Origin: Sulfurimonas sp.
GTDB lineage: Bacteria > Campylobacterota > Campylobacteria > Campylobacterales > Sulfurimonadaceae
NCBI RefSeq assembly: GCF_029027585.1
Contig: NZ_CP093397.1
Location: 1 to 64,000 of the forward strand
Reading direction: 5' to 3'
Length of the DNA stretch: 64,000 nucleotides
Shown: in pieces, positions 36,215 to 45,019 of the stretch
Position numbering within the stretch: the stretch's first letter is position 1
How the letters are laid out: every line of letters starts with the position of its first letter
Notes under the pieces: generated by a model
Databases searched by the model: none
What the model was told of the DNA's origin: nothing
Seen by the model: only the letters and a program-made list of their open reading frames with translations
Translations under genes and position numbers: made by a program

Positions 36215-36736
36215 ATGAAAAAAATACTCTTAACACTTTTTATAATTTTAGCACTACCTCTTAGTGCTAAAATACTCATATCTCCCATAGATGCAATGAA
36301 ACAAAGCTTTGGAAATAGTGCGAAAATAGTTAAAAAAAATATAATACTTAACAGAAAACAAGCAAAAAGTATTCAACAAACTTCAAAAGTAAAACTAAGA
36401 ACTAAAATATTTAGAACTTTTAAAGCAAGTACAAATGGAAAAATATTAGGTTATGGTGTTCTGATAAATAAAAAAGTTCGTTCTAAAAATGCTGTAATTC
36501 TCTACATAATCTCAAAAAATATTTTAAAAAGCATAGAAATAATCGCTTTTAATGAGCCACATGAGTATATTCCATCTAAGAAGTGGATTTCTCAATTTCA
36601 AGATATAAAAACAGATAAACAACTTCGTGTAGGAAGACAAATCCCTACTATTACGGGTGCAACTATGAGTGCTAGAAGTATCACCGATGGCTCAAGACTT
36701 GCTTTTGCTATTTATAATGAGTTACTAAAAAAGTGA
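36215..36736 (+). CDS. Periplasmic FMN-binding protein (NqrC/RnfG-type domain)
   Basis: 173 residues with a signal peptide (cleavage near LSA, residue 18). The C-terminal FMN-binding domain has ITGATMSARSITDG near residue 150, the site where ApbE links FMN to a threonine; an apbE gene lies 0.9 kb downstream on the other strand. It should act as an electron carrier outside the inner membrane. Two membrane proteins follow in the same operon (next gene overlaps by 4 nt), and the promoter is strong. Confidence 0.8.
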   Translation: MKKILLTLFIILALPLSAKILISPIDAMKQSFGNSAKIVKKNIILNRKQAKSIQQTSKVKLRTKIFRTFKASTNGKILGYGVLINKKVRSKNAVILYIISKNILKSIEIIAFNEPHEYIPSKKWISQFQDIKTDKQLRVGRQIPTITGATMSARSITDGSRLAFAIYNELLKK

Positions 36737-37206
36737 AATTTACTCTTATAAAAAACATACAAAGTGATAAGGCGATGAGCCTTATCTTAAAAGGTTTTTT
36801 ACTATTTATACTTCTTTATCTTATTTCTGATATTTCAGTAAAGTATTATAGTTTTGGCATAAGCATAGATGCTATCAGCACAACACTTTTTGGAAATGAA
36901 GAAGAGTTTATAGACCCCATAACAAAGAGTTCTTTTTTAGAATTTTGGCACACTGAAATCTTTTTTATGATGATGATTTTACTAACTCTAAGTGCTATTT
37001 TTATTCGTCTTGCGAACAAGAGTAAAATTGCTATGACAAATATTCTTATGATAAGTGCAATTATCTCACTTGTCTCACTTCCTATGTCCTATTTCGTTTC
37101 ATCAGACTTTATATATATATATCTTTTAACATTTTTCATCTGGCATCTAAGTGCTATCTATATGATACTTTACTCATTTTGGAAGTTAAATGACAAAAGC
37201 ATATAA
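36733..37206 (+). CDS. Integral membrane protein of the flavin module
   Basis: 157 residues starting at GTG that overlaps the previous stop (GTGA). Four membrane helices are apparent (about 17-37, 70-90, 98-118, 126-150). Two histidines lie at helix starts (FWHTEIFF and FIWHLSAIY), possible heme or quinone ligands. No family name was recognised. Position between an FMN-binding protein and apbE suggests it passes electrons between the quinone pool and the flavoprotein; inference only. Confidence 0.6.
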   Translation: MKFTLIKNIQSDKAMSLILKGFLLFILLYLISDISVKYYSFGISIDAISTTLFGNEEEFIDPITKSSFLEFWHTEIFFMMMILLTLSAIFIRLANKSKIAMTNILMISAIISLVSLPMSYFVSSDFIYIYLLTFFIWHLSAIYMILYSFWKLNDKSI

Positions 37207-37639
37207 ACTCTCTATACTTTACTATCTAGCCTTTTCTTTGCTTCTTATTTTAAGTGCATATATGCTTTTTGAGCATAAAATTGGCTTTAGTTATCAGAGC
37301 GTTGTTAATTATTACAGAGGTAATGAAGATAGTTTTATAATAGCAAAAAGTTTTAGTGGCATCTTAAAAATTGTCTTACCACATATCTTTGTCTTTGGAC
37401 TCTTATCTATGGTTTTGCTTCATTTTTTAGTTTTTACAAAACTTAGATATAAAAAAAGCACTCTTGCACTTATTTACCTAACTTTTTTTACTGCATTTGC
37501 TGAGATATTTTCTCCATTTTTAATCATCAGCGGTTTAGAGTTTTTTGCTTATTTAAAACTTTTATCTTTTTTTATCTTTTGTTTTTTGATTATATATATT
37601 TCGTGGTTACTTTTTCAAAGCATAATCAGATATATTTGA
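37190..37639 (+). CDS. Integral membrane protein of the flavin module
   Basis: 149 residues, four membrane helices. VNYYRGNEDSFI lies in an external loop, followed by a helix pair with LPHIFVFGLLSMVLLHF, where two histidines 14 residues apart on one helix could bind heme. The gene overlaps the previous one by 17 nt and the end of apbE by 33 nt. Proteins with a similar YYxG...HxF pattern occur beside redox genes in other bacteria; this recollection is not firm. Confidence 0.6.
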   Translation: MTKAYKLSILYYLAFSLLLILSAYMLFEHKIGFSYQSVVNYYRGNEDSFIIAKSFSGILKIVLPHIFVFGLLSMVLLHFLVFTKLRYKKSTLALIYLTFFTAFAEIFSPFLIISGLEFFAYLKLLSFFIFCFLIIYISWLLFQSIIRYI

Positions 37640-38524
37640 GCTAATTTTTAAATCGCCATTACTTTGTAAGATAATATAAGCAAGTTCTAAAGAGTCTAAA
37701 AACTCATAAGCCTTTTTTATTGGCATAACACTTGAAGCCGTTGCGTAAGCATCTAAAGCGCTACTACTTAACTCTGAAATCAAAGTAATTGATACAAATG
37801 TCGTTTGAGATTTTTTTGTTTTTGGATTAATGAGATGGTTGTTGTTTTTTGACTTTACATATCTTACATAGTTTCCACTTGTACTTATGCCTAAATCTTT
37901 TTTAGTAGTTGTATAAGAACTTAAAGCACCCTCGCCAAAAGGGTTTTGTATATCAAAACTACAAATACCTAAACACCTTATATCTCCACTCGCAGAGATA
38001 GTTGCATCTACGCTATTTCCTCTAAAATAAGAAGATACATAATCTACTCCAAACCCCTTACCCATTCCTCCAAAATCAACTTTTATGCCTTTGGCTAACT
38101 TAGCTTCATCTTTTGTGAAAAACACATCATTAAAATCAACTCTTGCCTTTTTAAGTTCATCTCTAGATGCAACTCTTTCATCTGCACCAAAACGATATAA
38201 ATCTTTAGTAATAGAGCCAATAGCAATGTTAAAGTAAGCATCTGTATCTTTATAAAACTTTTTACTTTGAACAAAAGCTTCATAAGTATAGTTATTTATC
38301 TTTGCTTTTTTATTTTTGTTGAGTTTATATATTGGGGATTTTTTGTTAAATGAAGATAGAGAAGCATCTATATCTTTGAAGATTTTAAAAGCATGTTCAA
38401 CAAAGTATTTATCATTTTTCTCAACTGTGATTGTCACAAAGGTTGACATAATGATTTGTGTTCTTGAGAGAGTCTGAGCCTCTAAAACAAGGCTCAAAAG
38501 CAAAAAAAGAGTTAATTTATATAT
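37607..38524 (-). CDS. apbE: FAD:protein FMN transferase
   Basis: About 298-305 residues. ApbE moves FMN from FAD to a threonine of exported flavoproteins. Motifs: KVDFGGMGKGFGVD (nucleotide site), SASGDIRCLG, and YATASSVMPIKKAYEFL near the C-terminus. From TTG 38503 the protein would start inside the hydrophobic signal and lacks a Shine-Dalgarno; extending to ATA 38524 gives a full signal peptide (IYKLTLFLLLSLVLEAQ) with GAGG 8 nt upstream, so the longer start is given here. ribBA lies directly upstream and its likely substrate protein is encoded convergently. Confidence 0.88.
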   Translation of the reverse strand: MYKLTLFLLLSLVLEAQTLSRTQIIMSTFVTITVEKNDKYFVEHAFKIFKDIDASLSSFNKKSPIYKLNKNKKAKINNYTYEAFVQSKKFYKDTDAYFNIAIGSITKDLYRFGADERVASRDELKKARVDFNDVFFTKDEAKLAKGIKVDFGGMGKGFGVDYVSSYFRGNSVDATISASGDIRCLGICSFDIQNPFGEGALSSYTTTKKDLGISTSGNYVRYVKSKNNNHLINPKTKKSQTTFVSITLISELSSSALDAYATASSVMPIKKAYEFLDSLELAYIILQSNGDLKISSNISDYALKK

Positions 38525-39545
38525 TTATAACCTCATTAATTTCTAAGCCAAAGCCACTAAGACCGACAAAAGAAGTTTGTTTCATAGATGTTATAAGGTT
38601 CATTTTTGATACACCTAGATTTTGTAAGATTTGAGCGCCTGTACCTATCTCTTTTATAGCAGCATTATCTTGATGATTTGTTTTGTTTATAAAAACTAAA
38701 ACACCACTATTTTGCTTTAAGTATTCTATGGAATTTATAAGATTATTGTATTTTTTTTGATTTAAAAGAAGTTCTATATCTGGAACAACATTGTGAACTC
38801 TTACATTTGCTATTTCACCAGCATTATAAAATACTATGGCTGTATGCTCAATGGAATCATGGTCTTTAAAAGTATGCTGATTTACTTTTACACCAAAAAA
38901 GTCTATCTCTTTAACTTCTATCTCATTTACAAGTCTTTCATTTGCCAAACGATACTCAACTATATCAGAGATAAAAACAGTTTTTAAGTCATGTTCTTTA
39001 GCAAAGATGTCTAAGTCATCTCGTCTAGCCATAGTTCCATCTTCTTTAATGATTTCACAAATTACACCTGCCTCACTAAGACCTGCTAAACGACATATAT
39101 CAACTGAACCTTCTGTATGACCAGTTCTAACAAGCGTTCCACCATCTTTTGCGATAAGAGGAAAGATATGCCCTGGTTTAACAAGTTCTGTTGCATGAGA
39201 GATAGGATTTGCTAAGATTTTTATAGTCTCATCTCTCTCCCCTGCCGATATACCTGTTAGAGCGTCTTTAGCATCTACTGAAACAGTAAATGCTGTTTCA
39301 TAAGAAGATGTGTTTGAGTTTACCATAGGGTTTAACTCTAGTCTAGATGCTATCTGTTTTCCAAGTGCCACGCAGATTAAACCACGAGCATGAGTCGCCA
39401 TAAAGTTTACATTTTGAGGTGTTGAAAATGCAGCAGCATAAACTAAATCACCCTCATTTTCTCTATCTTCATCATCACACATAATAATCATGCGACCCTT
39501 TTTAATCTCTTCAATCGCTTCTAATACTCTTTGTATCGGTGTCAT
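38517..39545 (-). CDS. ribB: RibBA-type 3,4-dihydroxy-2-butanone-4-phosphate synthase with degenerate RibA half
   Basis: 342 residues from ATG 39545 (MTPIQRVLEAI), preferred to the frame opening at 39584 because family members begin there and AAGAGAA precedes it. The N-terminal RibB domain is intact: DDEDRENEGDLVYAA, ATHARGL, RTGHTEGSVD. The C-terminal half aligns with GTP cyclohydrolase II but has none of its zinc cysteines (C-x10-C-x-C) and looks inactive, as is known for Campylobacterota RibBA. It makes a riboflavin precursor, and apbE follows at once. Confidence 0.9.
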   Translation of the reverse strand: MTPIQRVLEAIEEIKKGRMIIMCDDEDRENEGDLVYAAAFSTPQNVNFMATHARGLICVALGKQIASRLELNPMVNSNTSSYETAFTVSVDAKDALTGISAGERDETIKILANPISHATELVKPGHIFPLIAKDGGTLVRTGHTEGSVDICRLAGLSEAGVICEIIKEDGTMARRDDLDIFAKEHDLKTVFISDIVEYRLANERLVNEIEVKEIDFFGVKVNQHTFKDHDSIEHTAIVFYNAGEIANVRVHNVVPDIELLLNQKKYNNLINSIEYLKQNSGVLVFINKTNHQDNAAIKEIGTGAQILQNLGVSKMNLITSMKQTSFVGLSGFGLEINEVINI

Positions 39546-39677
39546 ATATTCTCTTTGTAATTTTTTTAGTCTGAAATTATACATAAAAGTTATTTAAATA
39601 TAAGTTTACAAATTTAACTAAAACTTTTAACATATAAATGAACAAAAGGTTTTGCTCCAAAATACCATAGACTCAAA

Positions 39678-39731
39678 TTAAGTAATTTACTTAAACATTT
39701 AAGTAAACATAGGTGAAATAAATATTATAAT
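39678..39731 (+). promoter_or_regulatory. Operator and promoter of the aryl polyene plus-strand operon
   Basis: TTTACTTAAA (39686-39695) and TTTAAGTAAA (39698-39707) form a perfect 10-bp inverted repeat with a CA spacer; another half-site TTAAGTAA lies at 39678-39685. TATAAT at 39726-39731 is the -10, so the dyad covers the -35. The ACP gene starts at 39760. A dedicated transcription factor is likely, but none is encoded in the window part of the cluster. Confidence 0.65.
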
Positions 39732-39759
39732 ACGCTTATAATTAATTTAAGGAATAGTT

Positions 39760-40011
39760 TTGCCAACACAAAAAGAAGTATATGATAAAATAAAAAGTGT
39801 TTTAGTTGATGAATTTGAAGTAGAAGCTGATGATATCTCATTAGAATCTAATTTATTCACAGACTTAGAGTTAGATAGCCTTGATGCAATTGACTTAATG
39901 GTTACGCTTGATAAAGAACTTGGTGTTGAAATTAAAACAGAAGAGATGCAAGAAATACGTACGATTCAAGATGTTTGCGATTTTATACTAGCTACAGCAG
40001 GTAATGAGTAG
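39760..40011 (+). CDS. Acyl carrier protein, aryl polyene cluster
   Basis: 83 residues, first gene of the plus-strand operon. The phosphopantetheine site is LELDSLDAIDL with Ser40. It carries the aryl starter or growing polyene. The start is TTG at 39760, chosen for AAGGA 6 nt upstream and the match to ACP N-termini. The next gene overlaps by 8 nt. A second ACP is encoded at 58.9 kb. Confidence 0.92.
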   Translation: MPTQKEVYDKIKSVLVDEFEVEADDISLESNLFTDLELDSLDAIDLMVTLDKELGVEIKTEEMQEIRTIQDVCDFILATAGNE

Positions 40012-40546
40012 TTTATTTAGCTTACTTTTCGCTCCATCTTTTTTAATATTGATAAGATATTTTGAATTTAATGCAATTGTTTTACTTTATATACTTTTAT
40101 CAGTCATTTTTTTTATATATGCCTATAAAAAACAAAAAAAACTTGAGGACTTTATAGTAATTGCTACTTACTTTGTACTACTTTGTATAGCCTACTTCTC
40201 GACAAGTTTTAATACAATCAAATTCATACCTATATTTACATCTATGATATTTGTAGCTATTTTTATAGATGCTGCACTACATAAAAAAGAGTTGATACTT
40301 AAATTTACAAAAAAATTTTATAAAAAACCAATACCTCCAGCAGAAATAAATTATTTAAAAAATGGTGACTCTTTTTGGGCTGTTGCTCTATCTCTATATA
40401 TGTTTATTTTAATAGGGATAGTATTTCTTGGAAATGATTTACAATGGGCATTTATGAGTTCTATTGGCTGGTATATTTATTTTGTTTTAACCTTAATTTC
40501 ACAAATATTATACGGGAAGCTTTATGCAATTAAAATGTATTCTTAG
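40004..40546 (+). CDS. COG4648-like membrane protein
   Basis: 180 residues with about five membrane helices and a charged loop with FYKKPIPPAEINYLKNG. This matches the COG4648 membrane proteins that accompany aryl polyene clusters in Proteobacteria, where their role is unsettled. It overlaps the ACP by 8 nt and the acyltransferase by 23 nt, so it is translationally coupled to both. Confidence 0.7.
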   Translation: MSSLFSLLFAPSFLILIRYFEFNAIVLLYILLSVIFFIYAYKKQKKLEDFIVIATYFVLLCIAYFSTSFNTIKFIPIFTSMIFVAIFIDAALHKKELILKFTKKFYKKPIPPAEINYLKNGDSFWAVALSLYMFILIGIVFLGNDLQWAFMSSIGWYIYFVLTLISQILYGKLYAIKMYS

Positions 40547-41258
40547 TGTTTATGTTTTTGTACTATTTTTTGGTCTTATTGGTGTAATGGTTTTGCCATC
40601 TTTAGCAATCTACTACATCATTTATCCTTTTACAAAATATCCACAAGACACTTTTCAAAAATTAGCCTCGTATATCTACAAGACATTTTACTTTTTAGTA
40701 CCTAAAATACAAACAGATATAAAAATTCAAAACACTCTTGCTACTGGTGCTATTTATATTTCAACCCATCAATCAAGTCTTGATTATCCACTTCTTGGTA
40801 TGTTTATACCTAAGTATTTAACCATTACAAATATAAATGTCAAGAATATTCCATTTATAAACTATATTGGTAAATTGATTGGTGTTAGGTATTTAAACAA
40901 AAGTAGTATTGATGAAGTTCATAGTATCTTTGAAGAATTTGAAGAAATGTTAAATGCCAATAGAAATGTATTGCTTTTTCCAGAAGGAACTCGTGGAGAT
41001 GGGAAAAAACTTTCACGCTTTAAGCATGGAGCATTTAGACTCTCATTTAAAACAAATAAACCTGTGATACCTATACTTTTAGATGGTTCTTCGGACATAA
41101 TTACTAAAGGTGATTTTTGTTTTAATAATCTTGATACACATACTATTAAAGTAACAATACTAGAACCGATATACCCTAATGCTTTTAAAAATGAAAATGA
41201 AATGCTAAAATATGTACAAAATTTTATGGAACAAAAACTAAAAGAGAGTAGATGCTAA
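40524..41258 (+). CDS. PlsC-like acyltransferase
   Basis: 244 residues with an N-terminal membrane helix (about 5-32) and the glycerolipid acyltransferase motifs THQSSLDYPL (His82, Asp87) and FPEGTRGDG. In aryl polyene clusters such enzymes attach acyl groups to the lipid anchor that holds the pigment in the membrane. It overlaps both neighbours in the operon. Confidence 0.85.
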   Translation: MQLKCILSVYVFVLFFGLIGVMVLPSLAIYYIIYPFTKYPQDTFQKLASYIYKTFYFLVPKIQTDIKIQNTLATGAIYISTHQSSLDYPLLGMFIPKYLTITNINVKNIPFINYIGKLIGVRYLNKSSIDEVHSIFEEFEEMLNANRNVLLFPEGTRGDGKKLSRFKHGAFRLSFKTNKPVIPILLDGSSDIITKGDFCFNNLDTHTIKVTILEPIYPNAFKNENEMLKYVQNFMEQKLKESRC

Positions 41259-41740
41259 AAATACTTACCCTGACATTTTTACTTGTCAATATACTTTATG
41301 GAGATACTTATAATTTTTCAGAACTAAGATATAGCGATGCGTTAGATACTAACATCGAGTTAAAAGGGGAAATAACTTTTAGAAAAAACTATCTAAATAT
41401 AAAATATCCTAACAAAAAGAAAGAACTTAGATATATAAATAAGAAATTAAGTTACTTTGATAATGACAATGAAGTTGAACTAAATGAAGACCAAATTCAT
41501 AAAATAATCAATTATTTTGAAATTTTAACACTTTTGCATAATGGCGATAATAATGAAATGAAAGAGATATTTACTATTAAAAATTTAGATACGAAAACAC
41601 AACTTACTCCATTAGGCATGCTATCAAATTATATAAAGTATATAGAACTATATAAACAAAAAAATGAGTTATCAAAAATAAAATTATTTTTTCAAAATAA
41701 TGACTCAATCACAATAAGCATCTATGAAAAAATACGCTAA
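41252..41740 (+). CDS. LolA-like periplasmic carrier protein
   Basis: 162 residues with a signal peptide (cleavage near LYG, residue 17). The rest is beta-rich then helical with a pattern like LolA (ELKGEITFRKNYLNIKYP), and aryl polyene clusters regularly carry a LolA family member at this place before the MMPL exporter. It likely shields the lipid-anchored pigment across the periplasm. Similarity is weak, so the name rests partly on context. Confidence 0.6.
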   Translation: MLKILTLTFLLVNILYGDTYNFSELRYSDALDTNIELKGEITFRKNYLNIKYPNKKKELRYINKKLSYFDNDNEVELNEDQIHKIINYFEILTLLHNGDNNEMKEIFTIKNLDTKTQLTPLGMLSNYIKYIELYKQKNELSKIKLFFQNNDSITISIYEKIR

Positions 41741-43832
41741 CTTCTTTATACTCTTTTTTTTACTTAGTATAGGTGTTTTATTTAAAGATTATATTAACAT
41801 TTCTACAAATTTATTATCATTATTTGCGTCTAAAGATGCTATAAGTAAATTAGATATAGCAAATAAACTAGGCTATTCTAAAGACTTACTTATAGCTGTT
41901 AAAGGTTTTGATAAAAACTCCAAAACTAAAGTTCAAGAAATTGTAAACAAACTCTCAAATTTACAACAAGTAACATCAATTATATACACACTAGAACCAT
42001 CAAAAAGCATAAAAAAATATTACAAAAAAAATTATGTTTTATTGGCGACTTTTAATGAAACAAAACAGACCAAATCAAGCATTTATAATAAACTAAAATC
42101 ACTCTACGACGCACAGTTTAACAGTGTTTTTTATACAGCCATTGATAAGAACGATCCTTTAAGACTTTTTTCATTTAAACATAATAAAAATAAAAATTTT
42201 ACCAATAAAGGGAAATATCTAACACTTGGCAATTATGGGTACCTTATAAAAGCCTCAACTACAATTTCTCCAGCGCAAATGAATGAAGCAAAAATACTCT
42301 ACAAAGAGATAAAACATATAACTTCTAGTTACAAAGAAGTTATTGCTTTTGCGCCATTTTTTTACACAGTTGAAAATTCAACTCAAATACAAAAAGATGT
42401 TCAATTTATTATAATTATGTCAACTATAGCTCTATTATTTATTTACTATATAGTCATTAAAAATATTAGACTTCTTTCGCAAATAATTATAGTTTTAGCT
42501 TCTTCAATGATATTTGCAGGACTAATAAGTACTATATTTTTTGATAATTTCAATATTTTATCACTTGCTTTTGGTATGAGTTTAACCGCTGTTAGTATTG
42601 ATTATGTTCTACACTACCACTTTCATAATTTTTATCAAAATAAAAAAGTAATAGACAAAAATGTACTTTATGGATTTTTAACAACTACTGTTGCATTTGG
42701 TATTTTTTCTTTTATACCCATACCGATAATTTCGCAAATTAGTATTTTTGCTGTTTTTTCACTCTCTTTTGCATACTTTTTATTTACATTTGTTTTTCCA
42801 TATCTGGAATTAAAAGAGTATAAATCCAATAATATACCACATAAATATAATCAAAAGATTCCTGCTTCTTTAATCTTTATGCTATCGGTTGCAATGCTTA
42901 TTTATAGTGTTTTAAATTTAAAACTAGATAATAATATTAGAAATTTAGATTATCAAAATCATAATCTTAAAAATATAGAACAAATATTCAAGCGAGCAAG
43001 TAAAGTACAGATGCATCCAATTATTGTTCAAGCAAAAACAAAAGAGGAACTCCTAGACAATCTATACAAAATTCATAAAGAACTTCCAGATACTTTTTCT
43101 TATGCTTCTCTAATACCGAGTAAAGGTAGTTGCTTAAAGCATAAAAACACTATACAAAACTATGATTTTAATACTCTAAATACTCTTGTAAACATTCAAG
43201 CAAATAAAATAGGCTTTAAAAAAGATTATTTTCTTGATGCTTATAAGTTTACAAAAAATATACCAACTTGCGATATAACTAACTTAGATATCTTTAAACA
43301 ATACGGCTTAAATTTATATAATGATAATCACAACTACTTTAGTATTGCTTTAGTGAGTAATACTGAAAAAATACAAAAATTTAAATTTTTTACAAGTATA
43401 GATGCAAAAAAAATATTTGCTAAAATGGCAAATAAAATGTATATAGATTTAACAAAGTATTCATCTTTTGTAATTGTAATCATTTTTATACTTCTTTTAC
43501 TAAGTGTTAAGAAAAATCATATTTACGCTTTAAACTATATACTTTTTCCACTCAGTTTAACACTAGCTATTATTGTAACTATGTATGATGTAAATATTAT
43601 GCATCTTTTTTCACTTATAATTTTAATAGCCATAGGAATTGACTATGGCATCTATATGAGTAATACAAATAAAACTACAAACACTCGGTTGGCTATAAGA
43701 TATTCTCTGCTTAGTACATTTAGTGCTTTTGGTGTACTTATATTTAGTTCCATAACCGCTCTAAACTCCATAGGTGTTGTTATAAGCATAGGCTGTGCAT
43801 CTATCTTTTTGCTCGTAAAGGTTATGAAATGA
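41724..43832 (+). CDS. MMPL/RND-family lipid exporter
   Basis: 702 residues with the two-part MMPL layout: helix 1, a large periplasmic domain (about 35-230), five helices (about 233-360), another helix and second periplasmic domain (about 380-580), then a final helix bundle. ALAFGMSLTAVSIDYVLHYH and IAIGIDYGIYMSN carry the conserved membrane Asp-Tyr pairs of proton relay. MMPL exporters of aryl polyene and flexirubin clusters are thought to deliver the pigment outward. It overlaps neighbours by 17 and 4 nt. Confidence 0.88.
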   Translation: MKKYANFFILFFLLSIGVLFKDYINISTNLLSLFASKDAISKLDIANKLGYSKDLLIAVKGFDKNSKTKVQEIVNKLSNLQQVTSIIYTLEPSKSIKKYYKKNYVLLATFNETKQTKSSIYNKLKSLYDAQFNSVFYTAIDKNDPLRLFSFKHNKNKNFTNKGKYLTLGNYGYLIKASTTISPAQMNEAKILYKEIKHITSSYKEVIAFAPFFYTVENSTQIQKDVQFIIIMSTIALLFIYYIVIKNIRLLSQIIIVLASSMIFAGLISTIFFDNFNILSLAFGMSLTAVSIDYVLHYHFHNFYQNKKVIDKNVLYGFLTTTVAFGIFSFIPIPIISQISIFAVFSLSFAYFLFTFVFPYLELKEYKSNNIPHKYNQKIPASLIFMLSVAMLIYSVLNLKLDNNIRNLDYQNHNLKNIEQIFKRASKVQMHPIIVQAKTKEELLDNLYKIHKELPDTFSYASLIPSKGSCLKHKNTIQNYDFNTLNTLVNIQANKIGFKKDYFLDAYKFTKNIPTCDITNLDIFKQYGLNLYNDNHNYFSIALVSNTEKIQKFKFFTSIDAKKIFAKMANKMYIDLTKYSSFVIVIIFILLLLSVKKNHIYALNYILFPLSLTLAIIVTMYDVNIMHLFSLIILIAIGIDYGIYMSNTNKTTNTRLAIRYSLLSTFSAFGVLIFSSITALNSIGVVISIGCASIFLLVKVMK

Positions 43833-45019
43833 TTTTAACATATATTCATGCTGATAATACAAAAGAAAATATCAGCATTAAAACAACTACTAAAGTAAAA
43901 AAAAGTTGGATTAACATAGACGCTTTAAGTAAAATAGAGTTTATAAAACAATTTTTACCAGCATTTTATAGTGGTCAAAAAATAATTCTTTTTGATAAAA
44001 ATCATAAACAACTTTTAAAATTTCATCAAGATACAGATATAAACACTTTACAAGACATAGACAAGGTTAATAAAGAAGCTCAATTACTATTTTTCACATC
44101 AGGTAGTAGTGGTTTTCCAGTTGGTGCATTTAAAAGTAGAAAGAATCTTCTAGAAGAAGTTAGTGTATTAAAAAACCTACTAAAAGATTACAACATAAAG
44201 AGAGTAGTTGTTAGTGTTCCTTTTGTTCATATATATGGAATAATAGCAGGTTTACTACTGCCCTCATCACTAGGTGATATAGAGTTAATTATTAAAGATG
44301 ATTTTTTACCCTATGATTTATTCGACCAAGCATCTAAAGACGATACACTTATTGTCACAACTCCTGTATTTATAAAAGCATTAGCAAGACTAGATGAGAG
44401 TAAAAGACTATCTTCTTGCCTTTTCATATCCTCAACAGGTCCACTTCATAGTGATGATGTAGTAGAGTTAGAGTCTAAATACTCCACAAAAGTATTACAA
44501 CTATTTGGTTCCACTGAAACAAGCGGTATAGCTTATAAAATTGGAAAGACAAAACTATGGAAAAACCTTGAGCATGTTGAAATTTCATCGATAGACTCTA
44601 AGCTATCAGTAAAATCTCCTTTTGTATCAAAATATATATTAAATAAAAAAATAACTAAACTAAATATACCTTTTACAACTGAAGATATAATAGAAATAAA
44701 TAATAATAAGTTTGAACTCATAGGAAGAAGTAATAAACTTATTAAAATAGCAGGAAAACGAATTTCTGCTTTAGAAATAGAGTCTATGCTAGAAAGTATC
44801 GATGATGTTAATAAAGCAATAGTAGAAATTGTATATAAAAAAGATTTACTTAGAAGTGAACAGATAAAAATAACACTAGAATCAAATCAAGATATATCTA
44901 AAAGTATAATAAAAAGCATTATAGCCCAGAGATATGGAACTTTAACCATACCCTTTAGTTTGACTTATGTTGATAAAATAAACTACTCTAGTGTTGGCAA
45001 AAAAGTTATATTCTCCTAA
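43829..45019 (+). CDS. AMP-dependent acyl ligase (ANL family)
   Basis: 396 residues, short for the family. Motifs: FFTSGSSGFPVG (P-loop, near 92), QLFGSTETSG (A5), and LIGRSNKLIKIAGKRIS (A8 and C-terminal lobe hinge). It should activate the aryl acid made by the ammonia lyase and load it on ACP. It is the last gene of the plus-strand operon, and its end overlaps the convergent radical SAM gene by 14 bp. Confidence 0.87.
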   Translation: MILTYIHADNTKENISIKTTTKVKKSWINIDALSKIEFIKQFLPAFYSGQKIILFDKNHKQLLKFHQDTDINTLQDIDKVNKEAQLLFFTSGSSGFPVGAFKSRKNLLEEVSVLKNLLKDYNIKRVVVSVPFVHIYGIIAGLLLPSSLGDIELIIKDDFLPYDLFDQASKDDTLIVTTPVFIKALARLDESKRLSSCLFISSTGPLHSDDVVELESKYSTKVLQLFGSTETSGIAYKIGKTKLWKNLEHVEISSIDSKLSVKSPFVSKYILNKKITKLNIPFTTEDIIEINNNKFELIGRSNKLIKIAGKRISALEIESMLESIDDVNKAIVEIVYKKDLLRSEQIKITLESNQDISKSIIKSIIAQRYGTLTIPFSLTYVDKINYSSVGKKVIFS

